From Roseibium salinum (lineage in GTDB: Bacteria > Pseudomonadota > Alphaproteobacteria > Rhizobiales > Stappiaceae): 64,000 bases of DNA. The stretch covers positions 1,364,001-1,428,000 of the forward strand of contig NZ_JAPEVI010000003.1 of NCBI RefSeq assembly GCF_026240905.1. Direction: 5' to 3'. A program made the translations under genes and the position numbers. Below the pieces are notes generated by a model. The model was not told where the DNA came from. It did not search any database and saw nothing but the letters and a program-made list of their open reading frames with translations. Position 1 is the first letter of the stretch. The number at the start of each line of letters is the position of its first letter. Positions 46,023-53,520 of this stretch are shown here, piece after piece.

Positions 46023-46877
46023 TCAGGCGCTGCCGGGAGAAATGTAGCGGCCTTGGACCTGCTGTGCCGCCTCATCTTTGCGAAACAACGTTCTGCCGGG
46101 AAATTCCCGCTGATAGAACTGGGTAATGCTCGCCGCTGACGGACCCGCATAGTCGACCCGACCGTCGGGAAAGAACACGTCCAGATCATCGTCTTCGTGC
46201 CTGGAGGCATAGGTTTCCTGAGAGCCGTGCAGAACCATGGTCACGCCGATCCTGCTGTTGACGAAATTCTGGACGTCGAAAAATTTCGGCGAGCGCGCGT
46301 GGGTCTGACCCAGCCTCTCCTCCTTGACCCGGACAATCTGCCCCGGCGCCTCCATATCGACGATACCGTACAGATCGAAATCGCCGTGAATGCACTTTCC
46401 GGCCGTTATCAGCGAACTGGACGTGAACTTCACGCAGCCAAAATACGGATCCTCCGGATTGCGTTCGACAAAATACAGTCCGCCGCCCGGGACGTAGGTG
46501 AATTGCTTTTGATTTTCATGGGAAGACATTTCCGGACGCAATTGACCGGAGAATGCGCGCCACGCCTCCAACGCCTTGACATATTTGCCATCCGTGTAGG
46601 CTCTTTCACCGACGATCCCCGGATCGACCACCAGCCCGGCGATGCAGCCACGCTTGCTCTCCGGCACTCGGCACCCTTTCGGCGCGACGTCGAAATCCGC
46701 TGTCTTGGCCTTGCAGTCCAGACGCTTCGGGCTGGCATAGCTTTGGCCGATGTGCTGAAGGGAGGCGGTATTGGTCCGCCTGACGAGAATTGCCACGTTG
46801 TAGAGCCGCGCCGCGGACTTGAAGACGCCGACATGCCTGGGAAGCATGTGCTTGAGAATATCCGAATTTCCGGCCAT
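46023..46877 (-). CDS. Edema-factor/ExoY-like nucleotidyl cyclase domain protein (putative)
   Basis: A 284-aa protein whose motif order resembles the catalytic domain of anthrax edema factor and ExoY. MLPRHVGVFKSAARLYNVAILVRRTN matches the ...VPEHADAFKKIARELNTYILFRPVN stretch as I remember it. Lys51 and Lys58 keep the 7-residue spacing of the two ATP-binding lysines (346/353). GDFD supplies Asp166 and Asp168 like the metal-binding DYD (491/493). LHG gives His217 like His577, followed by FFPDGR. The catalytic His351 position is Lys56, and the Asn583 position is Tyr223. AGAGGAGG precedes the ATG. No signal peptide is visible, so if it is a toxin it would leave by a one-step system such as the nearby T6SS. 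Confidence 0.6.
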   Translation of the reverse strand: MAGNSDILKHMLPRHVGVFKSAARLYNVAILVRRTNTASLQHIGQSYASPKRLDCKAKTADFDVAPKGCRVPESKRGCIAGLVVDPGIVGERAYTDGKYVKALEAWRAFSGQLRPEMSSHENQKQFTYVPGGGLYFVERNPEDPYFGCVKFTSSSLITAGKCIHGDFDLYGIVDMEAPGQIVRVKEERLGQTHARSPKFFDVQNFVNSRIGVTMVLHGSQETYASRHEDDDLDVFFPDGRVDYAGPSAASITQFYQREFPGRTLFRKDEAAQQVQGRYISPGSA

Positions 46878-47352
46878 GTCGGCCTCCTCTGAAACCAGGT
46901 CCGGTCCGACCTGCCAACGGATAGCAGCATAGCAAAACGTGCCTTCATGCGACCGTGACGCTCGTCACTGAGTTCAGCTTCTCAAGTGTGGTTGCCCCTG
47001 AGCAGCGGAAAGGTTTCCCGCGTCTTGCCCATGAAGACCAAATCGAGCACCGACGCGGCACGGCTTGTTAAACCAACCTGTATAAAATGACACGGAAGCT
47101 AGGCGTTAGTAATGGTGTTCATCGGAAGAATTAGCTATTATATCGCCTTGTTTTGAGTGATGGCAATTGAACCGGCCCGTGGTCGGGCCGCATTTATCTG
47201 TCGTGGGGGCAGTTTTTTATAAGTCGAGTTCCTGTGACACGCATTACAGAACCAAATTGCTGCTCGAGGTAATCCTGGTCTCAAGAGGACACAGACCTCG
47301 AGTGAAGATCGGTCAAACCGACAGGAAATATTGATCGACGAGAGGACAGGAC
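46878..47352. other. Intergenic region, 475 bases
   Basis: No coding frame recognised. One 7-bp stem (CGGCCCG at 47173-47179 with CGGGCCG at 47184-47190, loop TGGT) lies in the middle with no T-run. The divergent promoters of the cyclase-like and caspase-like genes must be here. Confidence 0.4.
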
Positions 47353-48897
47353 ATGTTCAAACGAATAATCGCCGTGTTGGCAATTCTGATTGCAGGAACT
47401 GCCCCGGCACTGGCAAAGCGCGTTGCCCTGATTATCGGCAATGGCGCCTACGAGCATACGGTAACCCTTCCCAACCCCGCCAATGACGCACAGAAGATGG
47501 CGGGAAAACTGCGCGCACTCGGTTTCGAGGTTGTGGCGGGCCAGGACCAGACATACAGCGAAATGCGTCGTACCGTTATGGAGTTCGCCAAGAAAGCCTA
47601 TGGTGCCGAGGTTGCGCTCCTGTTTTATGCCGGGCACGGCATGCAGATCGCTGGCCAAAACCTTCTTATTCCGGTCGACGCCAAGATCGAAGACGAAACA
47701 TCTCTCGATTTTGAAACCATCTCCGTCGACTTCATCTTGCGCCAGATGTCGAAAGACGTGAAGGTGCAGATGGTGTTCCTGGATGCGTGCCGCGACAATC
47801 CGCTGGCCCGAACTCTGGCGCGCCGCATGGGCCCGAGTCGTTCGGCCAACATCGGGTCAGGACTCGCTGAAATCAGGACCGAGGAAACCGGCGGCGAAGG
47901 TTCCGTCATCGCGTTCGCCACCAGCCCCGGCGACGTGGCCCTGGACGGCGACGGCGACAATTCACCATTCACCTCCGCGCTCATCCGGCATATCGATACG
48001 CCGAATGTCTCGATCCAGACCGTGATGACCCGGGTGACCGGCGACGTCTATGAAGAGACCGAAAAGCGCCAGCGTCCCTGGGTGAACGCTTCGCTGATCG
48101 GTGAAGTGTTCCTGAACAAGCAGGCCACGGCTGAAGGCACCGAAGTTGCCTCGCTTGGAAATGCCGCGACCACCGCACCGGCCTCGGCAGTCAACCAGGC
48201 GGCGGTCAATGCGAATACCCAGTCCGCCATTGCCTGGGAACAGGAAAAGCTGGTCTGGGAGACCGTCAAGTCGAATGACACGGTTGCGGACTATAAGTCC
48301 TACCTGGAAGGCTATCCGAGTGGCACTTTCGCAGGTTTTGCCCGCAACGCAATCAAACGGCTGGAAACCAAATCCCAGGTTGCCTCGGTAGATCCCTCCG
48401 CAGCGGCCGGAACCGGCGCCCAGGCTGAAGCCGCGAAACTCCCCGATCCGCAGGTAGGGGTTGCCGGGACGGACGCGACCGAATCCACTCTCGGCTGGAG
48501 CCGGAATGACCGGCGTGAGGTCCAGACCCGCCTGAATCTTTCAGGTCACGATGTTGGCCGTCCCGATGGTGCCTTCGGTCCGAAAACCCGGTCCGGCGTC
48601 TCCTCATGGCAGGCCGCAAACGGCATGCCCGAGACCGGCTATTTCACGGCAGCCCAGTACGCGTTGCTGACCACCCAGACCGCCACGCAGTACACCGCGT
48701 ACATGGCTGAGATCCGGCGCAAGCAGCAGCAGGCAGCCGCGTCACGCAGTGCGACCCCTACGCGTCAGACGACTGCTCCTCAGCGCCAACCGGCGCCCGC
48801 CACCAACACCAACAATGGCGGTACCTTCAACCCGGCCGGTGCCGCGTTCATCGGCGGCGTCGTTGGTGGCATCCTCGGTGGCGCAATCGGCCGCTGA
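47353..48897 (+). CDS. Secreted caspase-like (peptidase C14) protein with peptidoglycan-binding domain
   Basis: A 514-aa protein with a signal peptide (1-21). A caspase/metacaspase p20-like domain spans about 22-260, with the catalytic dyad His95 in FYAGHGMQ and Cys146 in VFLDACRDNP. A helical linker follows, then a peptidoglycan-binding repeat (about 380-440, REVQTRLNLSGHDVGRPDGAFGPKTRSGVSSWQ), a Gln/Ala/Pro-rich linker and a glycine-zipper tail (FIGGVVGGILGGAIG). It is probably an envelope protease. It is followed by two hairpins. Its location beside the T6SS/ExbBD region may be chance. Confidence 0.88.
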   Translation: MFKRIIAVLAILIAGTAPALAKRVALIIGNGAYEHTVTLPNPANDAQKMAGKLRALGFEVVAGQDQTYSEMRRTVMEFAKKAYGAEVALLFYAGHGMQIAGQNLLIPVDAKIEDETSLDFETISVDFILRQMSKDVKVQMVFLDACRDNPLARTLARRMGPSRSANIGSGLAEIRTEETGGEGSVIAFATSPGDVALDGDGDNSPFTSALIRHIDTPNVSIQTVMTRVTGDVYEETEKRQRPWVNASLIGEVFLNKQATAEGTEVASLGNAATTAPASAVNQAAVNANTQSAIAWEQEKLVWETVKSNDTVADYKSYLEGYPSGTFAGFARNAIKRLETKSQVASVDPSAAAGTGAQAEAAKLPDPQVGVAGTDATESTLGWSRNDRREVQTRLNLSGHDVGRPDGAFGPKTRSGVSSWQAANGMPETGYFTAAQYALLTTQTATQYTAYMAEIRRKQQQAAASRSATPTRQTTAPQRQPAPATNTNNGGTFNPAGAAFIGGVVGGILGGAIGR

Positions 48898-48911
48898 ACC
48901 GCGAAGCAAAC

Positions 48912-48935
48912 AGTGCCCGGAACTTGCCGGGCACT
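48912..48935 (+). terminator. Hairpin downstream of the caspase-like gene
   Basis: AGTGCCCGG (48912-48920) pairs perfectly with CCGGGCACT (48927-48935) around a 6-base loop; no T-run follows. It may slow polymerase or protect the transcript before the stronger terminator downstream. Confidence 0.6.
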
Positions 48936-48965
48936 GACGATCCAACAGTCCTGTCAGCATCATCA

Positions 48966-48991
48966 GCCCGGCACCTTGCCGGGCTTTTTTT
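48966..48991 (+). terminator. Strong rho-independent terminator
   Basis: GCCCGGCA (48966-48973) and TGCCGGGC (48977-48984) form an 8-bp stem with a 3-base loop, followed directly by seven T residues. It ends the caspase transcript. Confidence 0.93.
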
Positions 48992-49031
48992 CAACCGCAC
49001 GTTTGATTCCCGCTGCCTGCATTCGGAGCCG

Positions 49032-49454
49032 CTAATCCAGTTTCAGGCTCACCCTCTTGATCTCAGACAACCTTGCCTCGTCCAGTATCCGCACCACCTG
49101 CTGGAAGCTGGTCCCGCGAGCTGGAACAAGGACGGCATCTTCGGCACCGCGACCAGCCAACCTGTCCAACTCGCCGGCCAGGTTATCGAGGGGCACATCA
49201 ATCCCGTTTACGGAAATCCGCGTTCCACCGTTTGCCTGGTCCGTGCGCACGAGAATAAGGACCGCGGGGGCGCCCGCCGGAGACTGCGTAGCCGCCTCCC
49301 CCTCTCTCTCCGGACCGAGCGAGACGTCCAGCGGTCGCCAGACGCCAAAGGTCGATGACAGCAGGAAAAACATGACCAGGATGAAGATCACGTCGATCAG
49401 CGGCGTTAGCGGAATCCGCCGCCGATTTCCCGTTGGACTGTGGATCGAGATCAT
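49032..49454 (-). CDS. ExbD/TolR-family protein 1 (with membrane Asp)
   Basis: A 140-aa inner-membrane protein with one N-terminal helix and a periplasmic domain. The helix carries the key proton-handling aspartate, Asp21, in PLTPLIDVIFILVMFF. The periplasmic part (AVLILVRTDQ..., DAVLVPARGTSFQQVVRILDEAR) fits the ExbD/TolR fold. ATG 49454 begins the conserved sequence; the longer frame to 49520 is not supported. It lies alone on this strand, 1.1 kb from the exbB-like gene, and is divergent from the DUF1036 gene. It probably completes the motor formed with ExbB and the second ExbD. Confidence 0.83.
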   Translation of the reverse strand: MISIHSPTGNRRRIPLTPLIDVIFILVMFFLLSSTFGVWRPLDVSLGPEREGEAATQSPAGAPAVLILVRTDQANGGTRISVNGIDVPLDNLAGELDRLAGRGAEDAVLVPARGTSFQQVVRILDEARLSEIKRVSLKLD

Positions 49455-49598
49455 GGGATGGACATTTGTTTCGATAATACGGTCGATGCCGATTGAACTG
49501 TAGTTTTTGTGCAATCGCAATCGCTAATGGGAAATTGACCACGCGCCGGCATTTCCGTAGCGTGTCAATGAAGAACGCCATTTGGATTCTGCTTCACG

Positions 49599-50054
49599 AT
49601 GCGGATTGCCCAGTTCCACACGAAGACCTTCGATCTCCGGATCAGTTGGCTGAAGGTCTTTTCGGGGATCGCCGCCATCGGCATCGCTCTGGTCATTCCC
49701 CGCGCTGCAGAGGCTGGTCTTCGTGTCTGCAACGGATCTGTCGACCTGGTGAACGTGGCGATCGGCTACGAAACCGATGAGGGCTTGCGGACCGAAGGAT
49801 GGTGGACGATCACCTCCAATGCCTGCAGTCAGATAATCCAGGAGCCGCTTTCGAGCGCCCGTTACTATCTTCACGTCGCCGATGGATTCAGCGAAAGCCG
49901 GCTAGCCGGCGACATTACCCTTTGCATTCGCGAAGAAAAATTCGTTTTGTATGATGGCGATCAGTGCTGGCAGCGGGGACTGATCGAAGCGGATTTCTTT
50001 CAGATCGAAACCGAAGGAGCGCCGGATTGGACCGTGCTCCTGTCCTATGATTGA
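49599..50054 (+). CDS. DUF1036 family protein
   Basis: A 151-aa protein with an N-terminal hydrophobic segment (signal peptide or anchor, ending PRAAEAG) and a DUF1036 domain: LRVCNGSVDLVNVAIGYE, EGWWTITSNAC, RYYLHVADGF, and CIREEKFVLYDGDQCWQRGL, with four cysteines likely in disulfides. The function is unknown. It is first of three rightward genes that end with exbB. Confidence 0.82.
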   Translation: MRIAQFHTKTFDLRISWLKVFSGIAAIGIALVIPRAAEAGLRVCNGSVDLVNVAIGYETDEGLRTEGWWTITSNACSQIIQEPLSSARYYLHVADGFSESRLAGDITLCIREEKFVLYDGDQCWQRGLIEADFFQIETEGAPDWTVLLSYD

Positions 50055-50058
50055 TACC

Positions 50059-50095
50059 GGTTCCGGATGACGGACGAACGGCCATCGCCGGAACC
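50059..50095. repeat. Inverted repeat between DUF1036 gene and next gene
   Basis: GGTTCCGG (50059-50066) is the reverse complement of CCGGAACC (50088-50095), with a 21-base loop. No T-run follows. It could be an intercistronic stem-loop. Confidence 0.45.
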
Positions 50096-50124
50096 ACGGC
50101 CAAAGCGTTACCTGGGGGATGCTA

Positions 50125-50556
50125 ATGCGCTTGATGTTTCGAACTTTCATGCTTGGACTGATTTCCCTGTCATTCGCCGCACCCGGTGCGGCCCAGGAGG
50201 TGACCGGCAAGATCGGACTTGAGCTCAATCACGTTCAAGCGACGCAGGACGGCGGCTGCCGTCTTTCAATCATCGCCACCAACGGTCTCGAGCGGCCGAT
50301 TAACGAACTCGGCCTGGAAATCGTCGCCTTCAACACGGAGGGGCTGGTCGATCAGTTTCTCCGCCTCGATTTTTCGCGCATTTCAGCCGGCAAGACCAAG
50401 GTTCTGCAATTCGACCTTGCCGGAAAGGCGTGCGACAGCATTTCCCGCCTTCACATAAACGATGTCCTCAATTGCGTGCCGCCGAGCATTACCGATGTTT
50501 ACTGTCCGGACCTCCTGGAACTGAAGAACCGCACACCGATCGAGTTCGGTGACTGA
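50125..50556 (+). CDS. Secreted protein of unknown function
   Basis: A 143-aa exported protein with a signal peptide (ending GAAQ) and a beta-rich domain containing four cysteines (GGCRLSI, GKACDS, LNCVPP, VYCPD). No family recognised with certainty. ATG 50125 is seven bases after a GGGGG site; the ATG at 50119 is too close to it. It sits between the DUF1036 gene and exbB and is presumably cotranscribed, so a role in the same envelope device is possible. Confidence 0.65.
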   Translation: MRLMFRTFMLGLISLSFAAPGAAQEVTGKIGLELNHVQATQDGGCRLSIIATNGLERPINELGLEIVAFNTEGLVDQFLRLDFSRISAGKTKVLQFDLAGKACDSISRLHINDVLNCVPPSITDVYCPDLLELKNRTPIEFGD

Positions 50557-50588
50557 GGCATTGCATCAATTTAGGGAATTTCGGCCGC

Positions 50589-51296
50589 ATGGTTGAGACA
50601 TCTTCCTCTTTGCTTCAGTTGGGAGGACCAGTCGTCCTTGTCCTGCTGGGCATTTCAATCGCCGCGCTAGCGGTGATCCTCGCCAAGGCGTTCCAGTTTT
50701 CAAGTGCCCGTGTGGGACGCCACGGCCATGTCCGGCGTGCGGTTGCCCAGTGGCGCAAGGGGGAGAGAAGCAAGGCGTCGCAGAACCTTCTGAAAGACCG
50801 CTCCCTGTCCGGAGCGCTCGTGCGCGGCGCCATGGACGCCATCCAGTTGCTGGATCAGCAGCCGATGTCCTCCCAGGAACGGGACATCAGGGAGGAACGG
50901 CTGAGAGAGGAGATTTCGGCGCGGGCCGCCGACCGCCTGTTCGCCCTGGCAAGTTGGCTGAAGGCTCTGGATCTGGTCACACAGATTGCGCCGCTGCTCG
51001 GCCTGTTCGGCACGGTCCTCGGCATGATCGAGACTTTCCAGACGCTGCAGGAGTCGGGCTCCTCGGCCAATCCGGCTTCGCTTGCCGGCGGCATCTGGGT
51101 TGCGCTGCTGACGACGGCCTGCGGCCTTGCCGTCGCCATGCCCGTCTCCGTCGCCGTGACGTGGTTCGAAACGCGGCTGGAAAAGGAACGGGCCACGCTC
51201 GAAGTGCTTCTGACGGGCGTCTTCACGGCCGGCGCCGGGGCTCCGCAACTGGCGGAACATGCCGCAACCGCAAGAGCCCCTAACGCGACACTTTGA
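50589..51296 (+). CDS. ExbB/TolQ/MotA-family proton channel protein
   Basis: A 235-aa inner-membrane protein with three hydrophobic segments (about 12-35, 128-152 and 165-190) and a cytoplasmic loop. The family motif is seen as [18 protein letters not shown] and [23 protein letters not shown]. With ExbD it would form the ion-driven stator that powers a TonB- or TolA-like protein. Its 3' end overlaps the convergent TonB-like gene by 17 bases. The ExbD genes lie on the opposite strand on both sides, an unusual split arrangement. Confidence 0.9.
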   Translation: MVETSSSLLQLGGPVVLVLLGISIAALAVILAKAFQFSSARVGRHGHVRRAVAQWRKGERSKASQNLLKDRSLSGALVRGAMDAIQLLDQQPMSSQERDIREERLREEISARAADRLFALASWLKALDLVTQIAPLLGLFGTVLGMIETFQTLQESGSSANPASLAGGIWVALLTTACGLAVAMPVSVAVTWFETRLEKERATLEVLLTGVFTAGAGAPQLAEHAATARAPNATL

Positions 51297-53070
51297 AAGC
51301 AGCGAGCGAGTAGACGCCCGGCTCGGCAAGGACGCTGGCGATCCGCTCGGCCGGGAGCGTATCGAACCGTGCCGGCTGCCTGGCCTTCGGCCGGTTCCAG
51401 ATTGCAAGCACAAGGGCGGTCTCGCTCTCTGCATTCGACATGAGCGTGACCGGCACCGAAAAGCGCCAGCTTCCCGCAGTCATGGCATTCGACTCGGGCA
51501 GGATATAGTCCCGGCCGTCGTGGATCCGTCCGCCGTCATCGATCAGATAGAGTTCCGGCGGCCCCTTTCCGTTCAACTCGACACCGGCAGCTTCCGCGGC
51601 CGCGATGCGGCCCAGGGGCAAGTCTCGTTGAACAAGACCGGAAACATTTGCTCCGCTGCGCACAACCGTCCTGTCGAGTTCCACCAGATCGGCGGCTTCA
51701 ATTCCTTCGGACAGACCCAGTGCATCCAGCAGGGCGCATTGCTGCTGGGTCACAAGACGCAGTTCGACGTTGGCTTCATAGCCGTGATCTGCCGCGAACC
51801 TCTGGTCAAACATGGCGATTGGAGTAATGCCCATCCCGTAGGCGGTCACAGCGGCACTTTCCGAGCCCGCCGAGGTTACCGTCAGATGCGCGCACGCGCC
51901 GACATCATAATTGGCCACATAGGACGTGACCTTTGCGAGAGGGTCGATGCTGGCGAGCTCCACCGGCGGAACGCTTGCCGCCGGTACGGATGCCTGGGGC
52001 GCGGCGGGAATTTGAGAGGCATCCGGCCGCGCGGGTGCGATGGCGGCCGGTTCATCATCGGCCGGCCGGAGCGCCGCGACCTGCGATTCCAGGGGCTTGA
52101 CGGCCTGAACCGTTCCGGCCCCGATCTGCGGCCTGACAACGGAAACGGCCCCACCCTGCTGCACGCTGCTGGCGGCGACCTTTTGAGGCGCTTTTGCCAC
52201 TGGATTTGCCGGCGTTGGAGCGGGCTTCGCTGACGTGACCGCGTTGCCGGTTACGTTCACGGTCGTTGCAGACGAGGCATCAATCCTGGCTGCCTGAACA
52301 GACGATGCCGTGACCTGCTGTGCCCCGGAACCTGTCACCTTGTTCGCAGCCGGCGACTGGACAACCGGCACAGACACCGACGGTACGTCAGTCCCCTGAA
52401 CGCGGACACCTGTGCCAGTAGACGGCCGTGCCACAGGGCTGACAACGGCAACCTCCACCGCATCCGGCGCAGTGATACGGCTGATCGGGCTGCTGCTCTG
52501 TGCCGGGAGAACCGGGGCAGCAACCGGGGAAGCGGCAGGCGTCGACACCTGGTTCTCCACCGGCGACGGTTCAACGGCGGCAATCGTCTGATTGTCCGGA
52601 GTTGCCTCGACCTTCAGCGGCGCGGCGCTTTCGGCGGCTTCCTGCGTTTGGACGATGGCGGCGTCTGCCGTTTCTTCAATAACAGTGGCCTGTGAGATCT
52701 CAAGCGACGCTGCGTCCGGTTTCACCGCCTGCACGGCGTCACTTTGGGCCGGACGGACCGGAACGGCGGTCGTCTGGGGCCTGACAGGGAGAGGTGTTTC
52801 CACCGGGGCAACTGTCGGCACCGCTTCGGGAACCGCCTTTTGTGTCGGAACGGTTTCAATGGCGGCAACGGGCTCGAAGGTGAAGCCGCCACTTTCGATG
52901 ATAAGTTCTGTCTCGGGCGGCGGCGGCTCTTTCTCCGTGAGCCAGGACATATCTGGAAGACCGTAAATCAGCACCGAAACGTGGATGGCAACAGACGCGC
53001 CGAGGACGACCGGCCACATGTAGGCGGGAATTCCCACTTGCTCATTTCGGTTATAGACCGCTGCAGTCAC
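51280..53070 (-). CDS. TonB-like protein with PpkA-type C-terminal periplasmic domain
   Basis: A 596-aa protein: a short cytoplasmic N-terminus, one membrane helix (residues ~18-38, with a His in [13 protein letters not shown] as in TonB/TolA anchors), and a 340-residue Pro/Ala/Val-rich linker beginning KEPPPPETE. The C-terminal domain of ~214 residues (from ~383) aligns by eye with the C-terminus of PpkA next door. Cys393 and Cys445 have the same 52-residue spacing as Cys441 and Cys493 of PpkA, and blocks such as [22 protein letters not shown] and SETALVLAI match. The GTG start overlaps the ExbD2 stop (GTGA). It is last in the ppkA-exbD2 transcript. Confidence 0.8.
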   Translation of the reverse strand: MTAAVYNRNEQVGIPAYMWPVVLGASVAIHVSVLIYGLPDMSWLTEKEPPPPETELIIESGGFTFEPVAAIETVPTQKAVPEAVPTVAPVETPLPVRPQTTAVPVRPAQSDAVQAVKPDAASLEISQATVIEETADAAIVQTQEAAESAAPLKVEATPDNQTIAAVEPSPVENQVSTPAASPVAAPVLPAQSSSPISRITAPDAVEVAVVSPVARPSTGTGVRVQGTDVPSVSVPVVQSPAANKVTGSGAQQVTASSVQAARIDASSATTVNVTGNAVTSAKPAPTPANPVAKAPQKVAASSVQQGGAVSVVRPQIGAGTVQAVKPLESQVAALRPADDEPAAIAPARPDASQIPAAPQASVPAASVPPVELASIDPLAKVTSYVANYDVGACAHLTVTSAGSESAAVTAYGMGITPIAMFDQRFAADHGYEANVELRLVTQQQCALLDALGLSEGIEAADLVELDRTVVRSGANVSGLVQRDLPLGRIAAAEAAGVELNGKGPPELYLIDDGGRIHDGRDYILPESNAMTAGSWRFSVPVTLMSNAESETALVLAIWNRPKARQPARFDTLPAERIASVLAEPGVYSLAAFKVSR

Positions 53071-53489
53071 GGCTGATCCGCCTCGATCGTCACAAGGGTC
53101 AGATGCCGGATGCCGCTTGCCCTGAGCCTGTCAGCGAGGCTGGCGACAGCTTCCATCCTGGTGCGCTTGTCGACCTGGATCGACAGTCGGTCCGTGACCC
53201 CGGCCAGTTCCTCCAGATAGGCCTCGACCAGCGCGGCATCCAGCCGCCTGCCCTCGAGCCACACCTCACCGGATTGCGCCAGAACCAGACTGCCCTGGAT
53301 GTTGCCGCTGCCCGTATCGGCAGTGGTTTCCGCCCAGGAAAAGTCTTCTGGCAATGCCGGTTTCAAGGTTCCGGCCACAAGCAGAAACATGAGCAGCAGA
53401 AACACCACGTTGATCAGCGCCAGCGAGCTGTCCGCCGCCCGGTGTTTCACCACCTGAGGCACATGGATCGGTTTCGTATAACGCTTCAT
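53067..53489 (-). CDS. ExbD/TolR-family protein 2, membrane Asp replaced by Asn
   Basis: A 140-aa ExbD-like protein with one helix and a periplasmic domain (SLVLAQSGEVWLEGRRLD, RLSIQVDKRTRMEAVASLADRLRASGI). At the position of the proton-carrying aspartate it has Asn27 (SSLALINVVFLLLMFLL; codon AAC). It may therefore work only together with ExbD1, which keeps the Asp. ATG 53489 begins 31 bases after the ppkA stop; a longer frame to 53570 overlaps ppkA. The stop overlaps the GTG of the TonB-like gene. Confidence 0.8.
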   Translation of the reverse strand: MKRYTKPIHVPQVVKHRAADSSLALINVVFLLLMFLLVAGTLKPALPEDFSWAETTADTGSGNIQGSLVLAQSGEVWLEGRRLDAALVEAYLEELAGVTDRLSIQVDKRTRMEAVASLADRLRASGIRHLTLVTIEADQP

Positions 53490-53520
53490 GCCTGTTTCGC
53501 GATCGCATTCCCGCTGTTGC

